From JACQBY01 sp041486115 (GTDB lineage Bacteria; Nitrospirota; Nitrospiria; JACQBW01): a DNA stretch of 64,000 nucleotides. How positions within the stretch are numbered: the stretch's first letter is position 1; each line of letters opens with the position of its first letter. Location of the stretch: the NCBI GenBank assembly GCA_041486115.1, contig JBGPKT010000001.1, positions 3,542 to 67,541 on the forward strand. The letters run 5' to 3'. The translations under genes and the position numbers were made by a program. Below, in pieces: positions 25,234 to 33,640 of the stretch. The notes under the pieces are model-generated. The model saw nothing but the letters and a program-made list of their open reading frames with translations. It ran no database searches and was not told where the DNA came from.

Positions 25234-26051
25234 TTGGCCCTCCGGATGACTTTCATCTCTTCGGGGGTATTGATATTGGTCAGGCATTTCAGATCCGGAT
25301 CTAAATGCCTGATTTCAGCGACCGGGATCACCAGGGTATTGATCCTTTTAAGGAAGTCCATCATTTTAACTTCTCTTTTCTTGAGAAGCTTTTCCATGGA
25401 CGGAAGAACGCCCCTGGAATAAACGCCATGAAGCGGATGCAGTCCGTCCGGGGATTTAAGCACCACGGCATCAAAATGGTTAAGTTTTTCGGTTAAAAAC
25501 CGGATCACTTCCGGATTCAAAAACGGCATATCGCAGGCAACCGCAAAAACCGGCCCTTTTGACTGGAAAAGACCGGTATAAATGCCCCCCATCGGCCCAC
25601 CGTCCGGATAAATATCGACGTAAACAGGAACGCCAAACGATAAAAATGGCTCCCTCTTTTTGGCAATGATCATCCTGTCGTTAAAAAGGGGGATCAAAGT
25701 GTCCAGGGTCCGTTGAATCAGGCTTTTCCCTTTAAATTCCATAAACGCCTTATCTTTTCCCATCCGGAGGCTTTCGCCGCCGGCCAGAACAATAGCCGTC
25801 ATCTCCATCTGTGATGTCCTCCCTGGATTCCCGCTTTCGCGGGAATGGCGATTTCTTGCGAAACCATAATAGTCAATCCTATCTCGTGGAATCTGATATT
25901 TTTTAATTTTGTAGGATAAAATCCGTTCCGTAAGATCGAGCTGTCTGGCCGCTTTCGCAATGACCCCGTTATTCTCTTTCATCGCTTTAAGAATCAGCTC
26001 TTTTTCCAGGGCTTCGACGGTTTTTTTTAATGAAATCGCGGAGGTTAACAT
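25230..26051 (-). CDS. mobA: NifA/NtrC-type HTH domain joined to MobA
   Basis: 273 aa. Residues 1-60 are a Fis-type HTH like the C-terminus of NifA/NtrC activators (TVEALEKELILKAMKENNGV, AKAARQLDLTERILSYKIKKY), with no AAA+ domain before it. Residues 67-78 (NRHSRESGNPGR) are encoded by a REP palindrome. Residues 82 on are molybdenum cofactor guanylyltransferase (AIVLAGGESLRMGKDKAF, GIYTGLFQSKGPVFAVACDMPF). An internal ATG at 25808 has its own GGGAGGA site, so MobA may also be made alone. It overlaps nirD by 7 bases. The fusion may have arisen when a REP removed the HTH stop. Confidence 0.85.
   Translation of the reverse strand: MLTSAISLKKTVEALEKELILKAMKENNGVIAKAARQLDLTERILSYKIKKYQIPRDRIDYYGFARNRHSRESGNPGRTSQMEMTAIVLAGGESLRMGKDKAFMEFKGKSLIQRTLDTLIPLFNDRMIIAKKREPFLSFGVPVYVDIYPDGGPMGGIYTGLFQSKGPVFAVACDMPFLNPEVIRFLTEKLNHFDAVVLKSPDGLHPLHGVYSRGVLPSMEKLLKKREVKMMDFLKRINTLVIPVAEIRHLDPDLKCLTNINTPEEMKVIRRAN
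25822..25850. repeat. REP palindrome within the HTH-mobA frame
   Basis: CCTGGATTCCCGCTTTCGCG GGAATGGCG; arms ATTCCCGC and GCGGGAAT. Read on the minus strand it gives RHSRESGNPG. Related to 9810-9840. Confidence 0.85.
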
Positions 26052-26347
26052 TTTAAATAGATTTCTCCCTCTTTAAGAACAACTTCATAAACTTTGACTT
26101 TCTCTTTTTCATTGGCCACGCATCCGCTTTTCAGATTTACCTTTCGGGCGTGCAGAGGGCAGATCACCTCGCGCCCCGTGATCATGCCGTCCGATAATGG
26201 CCCTCCCGCATGCGGACACCGGTTGGAAATAGCCGCGATCTCAATCCCGAGATTGAAGACCCCGATCTCCTCTCCATGGATGACATATTTTCGCCCCTCC
26301 CCTAAAGGAATATCCTGACAATTTCCAGCTTTAAATAATTTATCCAT
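26045..26347 (-). CDS. nirD: Rieske-type nitrite reductase small subunit NirD
   Basis: 100 aa. It carries a complete Rieske [2Fe-2S] site: C44 and H46 in CPHAGGPLSDG, C63 and H66 in CPLH. It partners NirB in NADH-dependent nitrite reduction to ammonium. Many enterobacterial NirD proteins have lost these ligands, so a complete site is worth noting. It overlaps nirB by 8 bases and the HTH-mobA frame by 7, so all three are probably translationally coupled. Confidence 0.93.
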   Translation of the reverse strand: MDKLFKAGNCQDIPLGEGRKYVIHGEEIGVFNLGIEIAAISNRCPHAGGPLSDGMITGREVICPLHARKVNLKSGCVANEKEKVKVYEVVLKEGEIYLKC

Positions 26348-28760
26348 CGGCTACCAGTTCTTTGAACTGATGGGGATGCACCGGATTCTCGCTTTCAGTT
26401 TTCCACGGATCCACCACCGCTTCTTTCGCCAGTTTAAAATGTTCCAAAAGCGACGCGGGCCTTGCAGATTCCGGATCTAAAAGATCTTGCCTTATCTTTT
26501 CTATTCCGACTCGAACCACGAAATCATAAGTTCTTTCCAGGTAATATCCCTCTTCACGGTAATATTGCAAAAAAAGAGCGGCGGCTCTAAAGGCTTCTTC
26601 GTCCGTCTTTACGGCAACCAGAAGGTCCCCTTTCCGAACGGTCATCCCCGCGGCTCCTCCGATATAAATTTCCCAGCCGGTCTGGACGGCCACAATGCCG
26701 ATATCCTTGACATAGGATTCGGCGCAATTTCTCGGACAGCCTGAAACCGCCATTTTGATTTTATGCGGAGCATAAAGCCCTTCAAACAATTTTTCCATCG
26801 CAATGCCAAAAGAGGTCGAATCCTGAACCCCAAACCGGCAAAATTCGGTTCCCACGCAGGTTTTAACGGTACGAACCGCTTTTGCGTACGCATGTCCGGA
26901 AGGCATTCCTAAATCCGCCCAGATCAGCGGAAGTTCTTCTTTCTTCACGCCTAATAAATCAATCCGCTGGCCCCCGGTAATCTTCACCATGGGAACATGA
27001 TATTTTTCAGCCACATCGGCGATCCGGCGCAATTCCGACGGGGAGGTCACCCCTCCATAAATTCTGGGCACCACCGAAAAGGTTCCGTCCTTCTGAATAT
27101 TCGCATGAACCCGGTCGTTAATAAATCGCGCATTCCTTTCCTCCCGGTGGCGCTCCATCCAGATTTCCGATAAAAGGTAACTCAATCCGGGCTTGCAGTA
27201 AGCACAACCGGACCCGTTCCCCAGACGGGTTAAGACTTCGGAAACCGCTTTTAATTTTAAAGACCGGATCTGGTCCACCAGCTCTTTTCTGGAAAAGTTA
27301 AAACAAGGGCAAAATTCTCCGGATTTTTCAGCGACCGGAACATACTCACCTCCAAGAACCTCTTGGAGGATTTGATCAATTAACGGCCCGCAGCTTTTAC
27401 AGGAAGTGCAGGCCTTCGTTTTTTCACCAACCCCCTGCCGGGTGGCCACTTCATGTTCTTTAATGGCCTCCACAATGGTTTTTTTGTTCACTCCCATACA
27501 GCCGCAGATCATGTCTTCATCTTCCAGAATCGCCGGACCGGCCCCTTTTTTACCGGCATCTCCTGACAAAAGCGTTTTCCGGAATAGCGTCACATCGGTC
27601 TGATTCTTGATATACTGATGGAAACGACCGCTGTCATGAATATCCCCAAGCAAAATGGCGCCAACCACACGGTTTCCCTGCAAAATCAACTTTTTGTAAA
27701 GAGACATGCCGCGGTCGGAATAGACCAGTGTTTCACAACCGGCTCCATTCCCCATATAATTCCCGATGGAAACCAGATCAATGCCGGCGACTTTTAACGT
27801 GGTGGCCACCATAGACCCTTCGTATGCTTTAAAAGGTTTGCCCAGAATCGTATGGGCCGCCACCTTTGCCTGTTCGTATAAAGGGGCGACGATTCCATAA
27901 GTCTTCCCCCGATGCTCAACGCATTCTCCCACCGCGTAAATACCGGAAATGCTGGTTTCCATTTGATCATTGACAATAATTCCGCGTTGGACATGAACGC
28001 CGGCATGTTTTGCCAGTTCCACATTGGGACGGATTCCGGTAGAAATCACCGCCATATCCGCTTCATACGCTTTTCCATTTGAAAAGGCCACACCCTCGAC
28101 GCTTCCTTCTCCTAAGATCTCCACTGCGGAGTGGTTTAAATGAACCGTCATGCCCAAACGTTCAATCTCTTTTTTTAAAATCAACCCGGACTCTTCATCT
28201 AACTGCAACTCCATTAGCCGGTCTACCAGGTGGAAGAGGGTGACATTGAGTCCTCGCTGGACAAGCGCTCTTCCGGCTTCGAGTCCCAGCAATCCTCCTC
28301 CGATCACAGCCACCCTGCGGCATTGTTTTGAATACGCGATGATCCCTTCCGTATCTTCCATATTCCGGTAGGGGAACACCCCTCTTTTTTCTACCCCTTT
28401 AATGGGCGGAATAAAAGGATGGCTTCCTGTGGCTATCAGCAATCGATCATAAGGCGTGATTATTCCTTCATCGTCCTGAACGGTTTTACCTTCAGGATCA
28501 ATGGCCGTGATCTTTGTATTCATATAAAGACGAATGCCGTTTTCGTCATACCACTCCCGGGTATTTAAATAAGTCGCCTCGGGACGGGTTTTACCGGATA
28601 GAATATCGGACAACAAAATGCGGTTATAATTCACATAAGGTTCCGCGCCGAAAACGGTAATATCCATATCCCCTTTCACGGCAAGAATATTTTCCACGGC
28701 GGCAATTCCCGCCATTCCGTTTCCAATCACCACAAGTTTTTGTTTGTTCTTTTTTTGCAT
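26340..28760 (-). CDS. nirB: Assimilatory nitrite reductase large subunit NirB
   Basis: 806 aa. Order: FAD/NAD oxidoreductase (VVIGNGMAGIAAVENIL, AVIGGGLLGLEAGRAL), a BFD-like [2Fe-2S] domain with CGCMGVNK and CTSCKSCG (about residues 418-465), a second BFD-like domain (CPCF, GCAYCKPG), the nitrite/sulfite reductase ferredoxin-like half domain, and the siroheme-[4Fe-4S] site with CVGTEFCRFG and SGCPRNC. It reduces nitrite to ammonium with NADH in the cytoplasm. Siroheme could come from the dehydrogenase at 46494. Confidence 0.96.
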   Translation of the reverse strand: MQKKNKQKLVVIGNGMAGIAAVENILAVKGDMDITVFGAEPYVNYNRILLSDILSGKTRPEATYLNTREWYDENGIRLYMNTKITAIDPEGKTVQDDEGIITPYDRLLIATGSHPFIPPIKGVEKRGVFPYRNMEDTEGIIAYSKQCRRVAVIGGGLLGLEAGRALVQRGLNVTLFHLVDRLMELQLDEESGLILKKEIERLGMTVHLNHSAVEILGEGSVEGVAFSNGKAYEADMAVISTGIRPNVELAKHAGVHVQRGIIVNDQMETSISGIYAVGECVEHRGKTYGIVAPLYEQAKVAAHTILGKPFKAYEGSMVATTLKVAGIDLVSIGNYMGNGAGCETLVYSDRGMSLYKKLILQGNRVVGAILLGDIHDSGRFHQYIKNQTDVTLFRKTLLSGDAGKKGAGPAILEDEDMICGCMGVNKKTIVEAIKEHEVATRQGVGEKTKACTSCKSCGPLIDQILQEVLGGEYVPVAEKSGEFCPCFNFSRKELVDQIRSLKLKAVSEVLTRLGNGSGCAYCKPGLSYLLSEIWMERHREERNARFINDRVHANIQKDGTFSVVPRIYGGVTSPSELRRIADVAEKYHVPMVKITGGQRIDLLGVKKEELPLIWADLGMPSGHAYAKAVRTVKTCVGTEFCRFGVQDSTSFGIAMEKLFEGLYAPHKIKMAVSGCPRNCAESYVKDIGIVAVQTGWEIYIGGAAGMTVRKGDLLVAVKTDEEAFRAAALFLQYYREEGYYLERTYDFVVRVGIEKIRQDLLDPESARPASLLEHFKLAKEAVVDPWKTESENPVHPHQFKELVADG

Positions 28761-28767
28761 TTTTGCC

Positions 28768-30432
28768 TCAGTGGGTTCTACTTAAAACGCCGACGGCCTC
28801 ATCTTCTGCTAATCCGGTTTCCCTTGCATAAGCTTCAAAACCTTTATTTTTTAAGAAAAAAGCTCCCGGCATGGTCGTCGGAATCACCACCGCATAAAAA
28901 AGAGCGCGATCAACGATCTGCCAGGCCAAAACCAGAAAGAAAGAGAATAATACCGATCCATAAAAAAGCGGAGAGAGCGGAAGCAAAAACAGGTTCAACA
29001 TATTGAGTCCGAGAATTCCGGATAATCGGCCGTTCAACTTGAGGAATGCAGGATAAGTTTCCTGAAGGAGTTTGAAAGACGCCTGCGACTCTCCGCTGGC
29101 TCTTTTTAAATAGGCGTGAAACCTTTGCCGGGAAAGGGAGAAAAAAAATAAATAGAACGCAGTGATTCCGGTGAGGCCAAATTTTAATATCGTGTAAAAA
29201 CCGGCTTCCTTGTTTCCCGATGGAAAACCGGACAACAGCGGAATGAAGAGAATGAGGGCCGTTGAAAAGGCTCCTAAGAGGACCATGCTCCCGCAAAAGG
29301 AGACTGCCGTATGGGAATGGTTCCAGAAAGGACGTGCCGGTATCCGGTAACATTTTGTCATGGCAAAGAGACTGCAGAGCCCGACGAAAGCGGTCGCCGC
29401 GCCAATGGAATGAATGAACATATCTGGAAGGAGATGAAAAGTTTCTAAAATCGCGTAGACCGTCATACCGCCAAAAAAGCTCCCAACCGTTAGAATCTCT
29501 CTGCTGACCCAGGAGTAACGAAGATTATTCAAGGCCCGGTAGCAAAATTGAGGTTTTCCCAGATGTCCGGTGGAAAGGGCCAATCCGATAAACAGAGCTC
29601 CGATAAAAACGATGAAAGCCACTCGCTCTAAAAAAGAGGAAATGAACGAGGGATAAAAAAGAGAAACCCCGATAAAGGTTAAAAAACCTCCCACCGACAT
29701 TTGAGCGAGCAGGGTAAAAAAAACCAGAGGTGTTTCACTGGAATGGATTGATTTCCATGAGAGCGGTTTCGCCTCCAGCGGCCTCACCCCCCCGCCTTGA
29801 GACTGTTTGTTGATATAGGCCACGGACTCCAGATCGGTCCGGAACTGGACTTCTGGCGTTTTAATCACCTGCTTAAACCGGATATTGGGTTGAGAGATGG
29901 AAGGTTCCGGGAAACCGGCAATTTGAATCAGCGCCTGGCCTCGTTCTCTTTCCATCGCCGCCACTTCCCCAAATTCAAGAGCGTGGCCCAGGCATGCGGA
30001 CACACAGGCCGGTTTTAATCCCGCATCCAGCCGGTCGACGCACATATTGCATTTGCTGACGGAACCGGCTTCGGGATTATAAACCGGCGCATTGTAGGGA
30101 CAGACCCAGGTGCAATATTGACAGCCAAAGCAGATGTCGGAATCCTGTATGACGGCGCCATACTTTTCATATTTAACATACGCTCCCGTGGGGCACCCTT
30201 TTAAACAGACCGGGTCGGTGCAGTGATTGCAGGCCATCGAGGTGTTGACCCGTGTAAAAAGAGGATAAGACCCCCCTTCCAGATAACCGACTTTCCGCCA
30301 GGCAATATGAGAAGGGAGATTGTTTTTTTCACTGCAAGCCGCTTCACAGGAATGACAACCGATGCAATTGTCCGCGGTAAAATGGAAACCCATCTGGGTT
30401 TGAACCGGAAACAGGACCAAGGCGTTGTTCAT
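28768..30432 (-). CDS. Fused DmsB-like ferredoxin and DmsC-like membrane anchor
   Basis: 554 aa. Residues 1-190 hold four [4Fe-4S] clusters in DmsB style (CIGCHSCEAAC, ACNHCTDPVCLKGCP, CFGCQYCTWVCP, CNMC with CVSAC). From about residue 225 come some eight membrane segments in DmsC style (VGGFLTFIGVSLFY, GLALSTGHLGKPQFCYRALN). In other enzymes such modules carry electrons from quinol to a molybdenum enzyme. Here it overlaps nasA by 4 bases, suggesting a quinol-linked nitrate reductase instead of a ferredoxin- or NADH-linked one. Function is inferred from fold and position. Confidence 0.85.
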   Translation of the reverse strand: MNNALVLFPVQTQMGFHFTADNCIGCHSCEAACSEKNNLPSHIAWRKVGYLEGGSYPLFTRVNTSMACNHCTDPVCLKGCPTGAYVKYEKYGAVIQDSDICFGCQYCTWVCPYNAPVYNPEAGSVSKCNMCVDRLDAGLKPACVSACLGHALEFGEVAAMERERGQALIQIAGFPEPSISQPNIRFKQVIKTPEVQFRTDLESVAYINKQSQGGGVRPLEAKPLSWKSIHSSETPLVFFTLLAQMSVGGFLTFIGVSLFYPSFISSFLERVAFIVFIGALFIGLALSTGHLGKPQFCYRALNNLRYSWVSREILTVGSFFGGMTVYAILETFHLLPDMFIHSIGAATAFVGLCSLFAMTKCYRIPARPFWNHSHTAVSFCGSMVLLGAFSTALILFIPLLSGFPSGNKEAGFYTILKFGLTGITAFYLFFFSLSRQRFHAYLKRASGESQASFKLLQETYPAFLKLNGRLSGILGLNMLNLFLLPLSPLFYGSVLFSFFLVLAWQIVDRALFYAVVIPTTMPGAFFLKNKGFEAYARETGLAEDEAVGVLSRTH

Positions 30433-32699
30433 ATTTTTTCCGCCTCATTTAAAATTTTCACCGCGCACTGCTTATAGGCCGGCTGTCTGGAGTAAGGGTC
30501 CAATAACCCAAGGGAGAGCAGATTTGCCCCGCGGGTAAAATGAAACGGAATGAACACCATCCCGGGAGGAACCCGTTCCGTCATTTGCACCATGGCTTTC
30601 AATTCCCCTCTTCGTGAAATAATCCAGGCATGGCCCATATGGTTCAGGTTTAACTTCTGTCCGTCCGCCGGATTCATTTCGACATAAGCGATGGGAGAAA
30701 ACTTGTTTAAATTTCCGATTTTTCCCGTTTTTGTGCGGGTATGCCAGTGCTCAATTACCCGGCCGGTATTCAACCAGAACGGGTATTCCGCATCGGGCCG
30801 TTCGTTGTTATCTATAAAATCAAGCGGGATCAGTTTTGCTTTTCCTGATGCCGTTGAAAACAAGCCGTCTGAATATAATCGGGGAGTCCCCGGTTTAGCT
30901 TCTGAATCGTTGAAACCGACTAGAGATTCAGCTTCGCCGAGGGACTGAGGTTTGAGCATCAGGCTTTGCCTTTGCGAAAACGGGGCTTGAGGGCATTGAG
31001 TGTGGTTTACGAAGGCCCCCAAATCTTTTGCCGGCCATTGGATCCCTCCATATTGCTTCAGTAAATCGTAATTCATGCCTGAATAGTCGCATAACCTTCC
31101 GCGGCTCACCTCTCCCATTTCAGCAAAAACAGTTTCGGCGGTTTTATTCTTCATTAAATACCCGAGCCCCATTTTTTCCGCCAGCTCGACAAATATGTCT
31201 AAATCCGGTTTTGCTTCACCCGGGGGCTCAACCGCTTTTTCAACCAGGTTCACCCTTCTTTCTGTATTCGTAAAAGTCCCTGTTTTTTCACTCCACATGG
31301 CCGCAGGGAGATACACATCCGCATATTGGGCCGATTCCACAGAGAAATAAATATCCTGGACCGCTAAAAACTCGAGTTGATTTAACATTTTTGCGATTCG
31401 ACCGGTATCCGGCATCGAGGTCATCGGATTAGTGGCAATGAGCCAGAGTCCTTTGATGTTCCCTTTTTCAATCTCCGGAAAGATATCGGTCATCTGTAAA
31501 CCCCGTTTGGCCGGAAAAATGGATTCATCGACTCCCCAGAAATCGGCAATTTCTTTCCGATGCTCCGGATTTTCAAGTTGGCGGTAAGCCGGCAGGCCGG
31601 AGCAGGATGAAAATTCACGCGTTCCCATCGCGTTGCATTGGCCGGTAATGGACAGCGAAGTTCCTCCCGGTTTGCCAATATTTCCTGTCATCAGCGCAAG
31701 ATTATTGATGGCGACGACGCCGTCCGATCCATGGGTGGACTGATTAATTCCCATGGTCCATATCGACATCGCCGATTTTGCCCTGCCATAAATCCGGGCG
31801 ACCCTGATCAGGGTCTCTTTCGGGATACCGGTGATTTTTTCCGCGTAAGCCGGGGTAAATTTTGAAACCATCACCTTAAATTCAGAAAATCCTTCGGTAT
31901 GGGACGTTATATAATCTTCTTTGTGCAACCCCTCCGCCAAAATAACGTGCGCCAATGCATTCAACAGCACCACGTCGGTTCCGGGTAAAATGGGAAGATG
32001 AATGTCGGCCATCTGGGCAAACATGGTGACTCTTGGATCGATGACGATTACCGGAAAATGGCGTTTTTCCAGTTCAGTCTTCAGCCGGTAATAAATAATG
32101 GGATGACATTCCACTAAATTGGAACCGAAAGCGAGTAAACATTCCGTATGTTCAAAATCGTCATAACACCCGGGCGGGCCATCGCTTCCAAATGACCTTT
32201 TATATCCTGAAACGGCGCTGGCCATGCAAAGGGTAGTATTGCCATCAAGATTATTAGTCCCAAACCCACCCCGGACCAGCTTGCCCAGGGCATAAAACTC
32301 TTCCGTATAAATCTGGCCGGTGCTGACCACCGCCAGCGCATCTTTTCCGTAGGTCTTCATGATCCGATGAAATTCAGAAGCGGTATGGTCCAGCGCTTTG
32401 TCCCAGGTGACCCGTTCAGGAGAAACCCCTTTTTCTTTTCTTAAAAGAGGAACCTCTCCCCGCTCCCGGGTCGTCATCGCTTCAAATTCCCAGATCCCCT
32501 TTAAACAAAGTTTTCCCTGATTGACCGGATGATCACTTTTTCCCCGGACAGTCACGGCTTTTCCATCTTTCACTCCCAGTTCGATTCCGCACCCCGTGGA
32601 ACAATAACCGCAAGTCGTATAGATCCACCGGTCTACCGGCTTCTGATGTATTTTTGGAACCCTGTCTTGCCTCTGCTTGTTCGTAAACCATAGTTTCAT
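30429..32699 (-). CDS. nasA: Assimilatory nitrate reductase catalytic subunit NasA
   Basis: 756 aa molybdopterin oxidoreductase. The [4Fe-4S] ligands C30, C33, C37, C65 follow CX2CX3CX27C; the probable Mo ligand is C158 in TTLCMASAVSGYKRSFGSDG, a NasA/NarB-type signature. No twin-arginine signal peptide is seen, so it acts in the cytoplasm. It reduces nitrate to nitrite. It is the first gene after the sigma-54 promoter at 32822-32837. No C-terminal [2Fe-2S] domain or flavin subunit is encoded nearby; the fused DmsB/C-like protein takes that place. Confidence 0.94.
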   Translation of the reverse strand: MKLWFTNKQRQDRVPKIHQKPVDRWIYTTCGYCSTGCGIELGVKDGKAVTVRGKSDHPVNQGKLCLKGIWEFEAMTTRERGEVPLLRKEKGVSPERVTWDKALDHTASEFHRIMKTYGKDALAVVSTGQIYTEEFYALGKLVRGGFGTNNLDGNTTLCMASAVSGYKRSFGSDGPPGCYDDFEHTECLLAFGSNLVECHPIIYYRLKTELEKRHFPVIVIDPRVTMFAQMADIHLPILPGTDVVLLNALAHVILAEGLHKEDYITSHTEGFSEFKVMVSKFTPAYAEKITGIPKETLIRVARIYGRAKSAMSIWTMGINQSTHGSDGVVAINNLALMTGNIGKPGGTSLSITGQCNAMGTREFSSCSGLPAYRQLENPEHRKEIADFWGVDESIFPAKRGLQMTDIFPEIEKGNIKGLWLIATNPMTSMPDTGRIAKMLNQLEFLAVQDIYFSVESAQYADVYLPAAMWSEKTGTFTNTERRVNLVEKAVEPPGEAKPDLDIFVELAEKMGLGYLMKNKTAETVFAEMGEVSRGRLCDYSGMNYDLLKQYGGIQWPAKDLGAFVNHTQCPQAPFSQRQSLMLKPQSLGEAESLVGFNDSEAKPGTPRLYSDGLFSTASGKAKLIPLDFIDNNERPDAEYPFWLNTGRVIEHWHTRTKTGKIGNLNKFSPIAYVEMNPADGQKLNLNHMGHAWIISRRGELKAMVQMTERVPPGMVFIPFHFTRGANLLSLGLLDPYSRQPAYKQCAVKILNEAEKI

Positions 32700-32708
32700 C
32701 TATTTTTA

Positions 32709-32752
32709 TTTGAGGGCCTTCGAGACTACGCTCTCAATGTCCCCAATCCCTA
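32709..32752. repeat. Small hairpin repeat in the nasA leader
   Basis: TTTGAGGGCCTTCGAGACTA then CGCTCTCAATGTCCCCAAT, similar to 14762-14804. It lies between the predicted transcription start and the nasA ATG, so it would be present in the nasA leader RNA. Confidence 0.5.
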
Positions 32753-32821
32753 ACATGAGTGCCTAATGCATTGGATGGCCGGATTAAAACAATAATTTCT
32801 TTCATTTATCTTGAACTATAG

Positions 32822-32837
32822 AGCAATAGGTATGCCA
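32822..32837 (-). promoter_or_regulatory. Sigma-54 promoter of the nitrate assimilation operon
   Basis: Minus strand TGGCATACCTATTGCT has exact -24 GG / -12 GC spacing. Predicted start near 32811, giving a leader of about 112 bases before nasA. Nearly the same hexamer halves (TGGCAT, TTGCT) occur in the promoter at 22046-22061. Confidence 0.85.
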
Positions 32838-32940
32838 GATTAATTAATTAACTTATCCTGCTGATTTCAAACGAAAATTTTAAAAACATCCAGGATAGGG
32901 ACTTTAAAAATCATTCAAAAATGTAGGTCAATTTGGAAGG

Positions 32941-32954
32941 TACGACAATTTTGT
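32941..32954. promoter_or_regulatory. Candidate activator site, copy 2
   Basis: TACGACAATTTTGT, identical to the site at 22147-22160 in opposite orientation; here extended to the perfect inverted repeat GACAA-TT-TTGTC. It lies about 105-118 bases upstream of the -24 box. Confidence 0.55.
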
Positions 32955-32982
32955 CTGAATGGCATCATTCGGTTTTTCTGAT

Positions 32983-33107
32983 TGTCCCGAGAACAGAGAT
33001 ATGATTTGCAACTTCTTGTTTCGCCTGTCATCGCGAGCACCATAGGGTGCGTGGCGATCTCGGTTCAAGAAGGCGAGATTGCTTCCCTTCGCTCGCAATG
33101 ACAACTC
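32983..33107. repeat. 130-bp palindromic dispersed repeat, copy 2
   Basis: Nearly identical to 16111-16238, including CAGAGATATGATTTGCAAC, GTCATCGCGAGC and GCTCGCAATGACAACT. It lies between the nasA control region and the plus-strand gene at 33215. No gene is seen in 32700-33163. Confidence 0.85.
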
Positions 33108-33214
33108 CATATCTTTAGGGATTGTGTGAGTCTCTATTAATAAAGTAGAATGATAAGATAAGAATGAATAATGTTGAAACACCTGCCCTTATTAATGGGC
33201 CAGCAAGGTTTAAA

Positions 33215-33574
33215 ATGGAATTAACACTTTATGGCCGAGCCGGCTGTCCGATGTGCATGGATGCCAATGCCTGGCTCAATAAAGAGAAGATCGCTTATAC
33301 TTTTCGGGATATTTTTAAACAGCCATTGACCGGGAAAGAACTTCTCTTGCTGGCCAATAAATTGCCGGATGGAATATTTAGCCTCTATGCCCCCAAAGGA
33401 GCCAAAAAAGCGGGATTATCTGAAAACCCTTTTGATTTTTCATCAGAAGCGATTCTTGGCCTCCAGACAGGCAACCCCGATATGATCCGGTACCCCATTT
33501 TTGATACAGGCCGCCAGTTGATCTTTGGATTCAAGGAATCAACCAAACCCCTTCTCCTAAGCGTTCTTCATTAG
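33215..33574 (+). CDS. ArsC/Spx-like thioredoxin-fold protein
   Basis: 119 aa from ATG 33215, preferred because AAGG lies 6 bases before it; an upstream ATG at 33164 would add 17 poorly conserved residues. The start MELTLYGRAGCPMCMDANAW is thioredoxin-like with a CPMC pair, and the rest (AYTFRDIFKQPLTGKELLLL, MIRYPIFDTGRQLIFGF) follows the arsenate reductase/Spx/YffB fold. Its substrate is unknown. It stands alone on the plus strand with a possible promoter TTGTGT-N18-TAGAAT at 33122-33151. Confidence 0.7.
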   Translation: MELTLYGRAGCPMCMDANAWLNKEKIAYTFRDIFKQPLTGKELLLLANKLPDGIFSLYAPKGAKKAGLSENPFDFSSEAILGLQTGNPDMIRYPIFDTGRQLIFGFKESTKPLLLSVLH

Positions 33575-33581
33575 AGTCTAT

Positions 33582-33611
33582 TTGCAAATTCATCCAGAAT
33601 TAATTTATAGT
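33582..33611 (+). promoter_or_regulatory. Predicted sigma-70 promoter of the stress-protein gene
   Basis: TTGCAA (33582-33587) and TATAGT (33606-33611), 18-base spacer, followed by AGGGGAA and ATG 33641. Confidence 0.4.
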
Positions 33612-33640
33612 GAGAGTTCACCATCCATTCAGGGGAAAAA

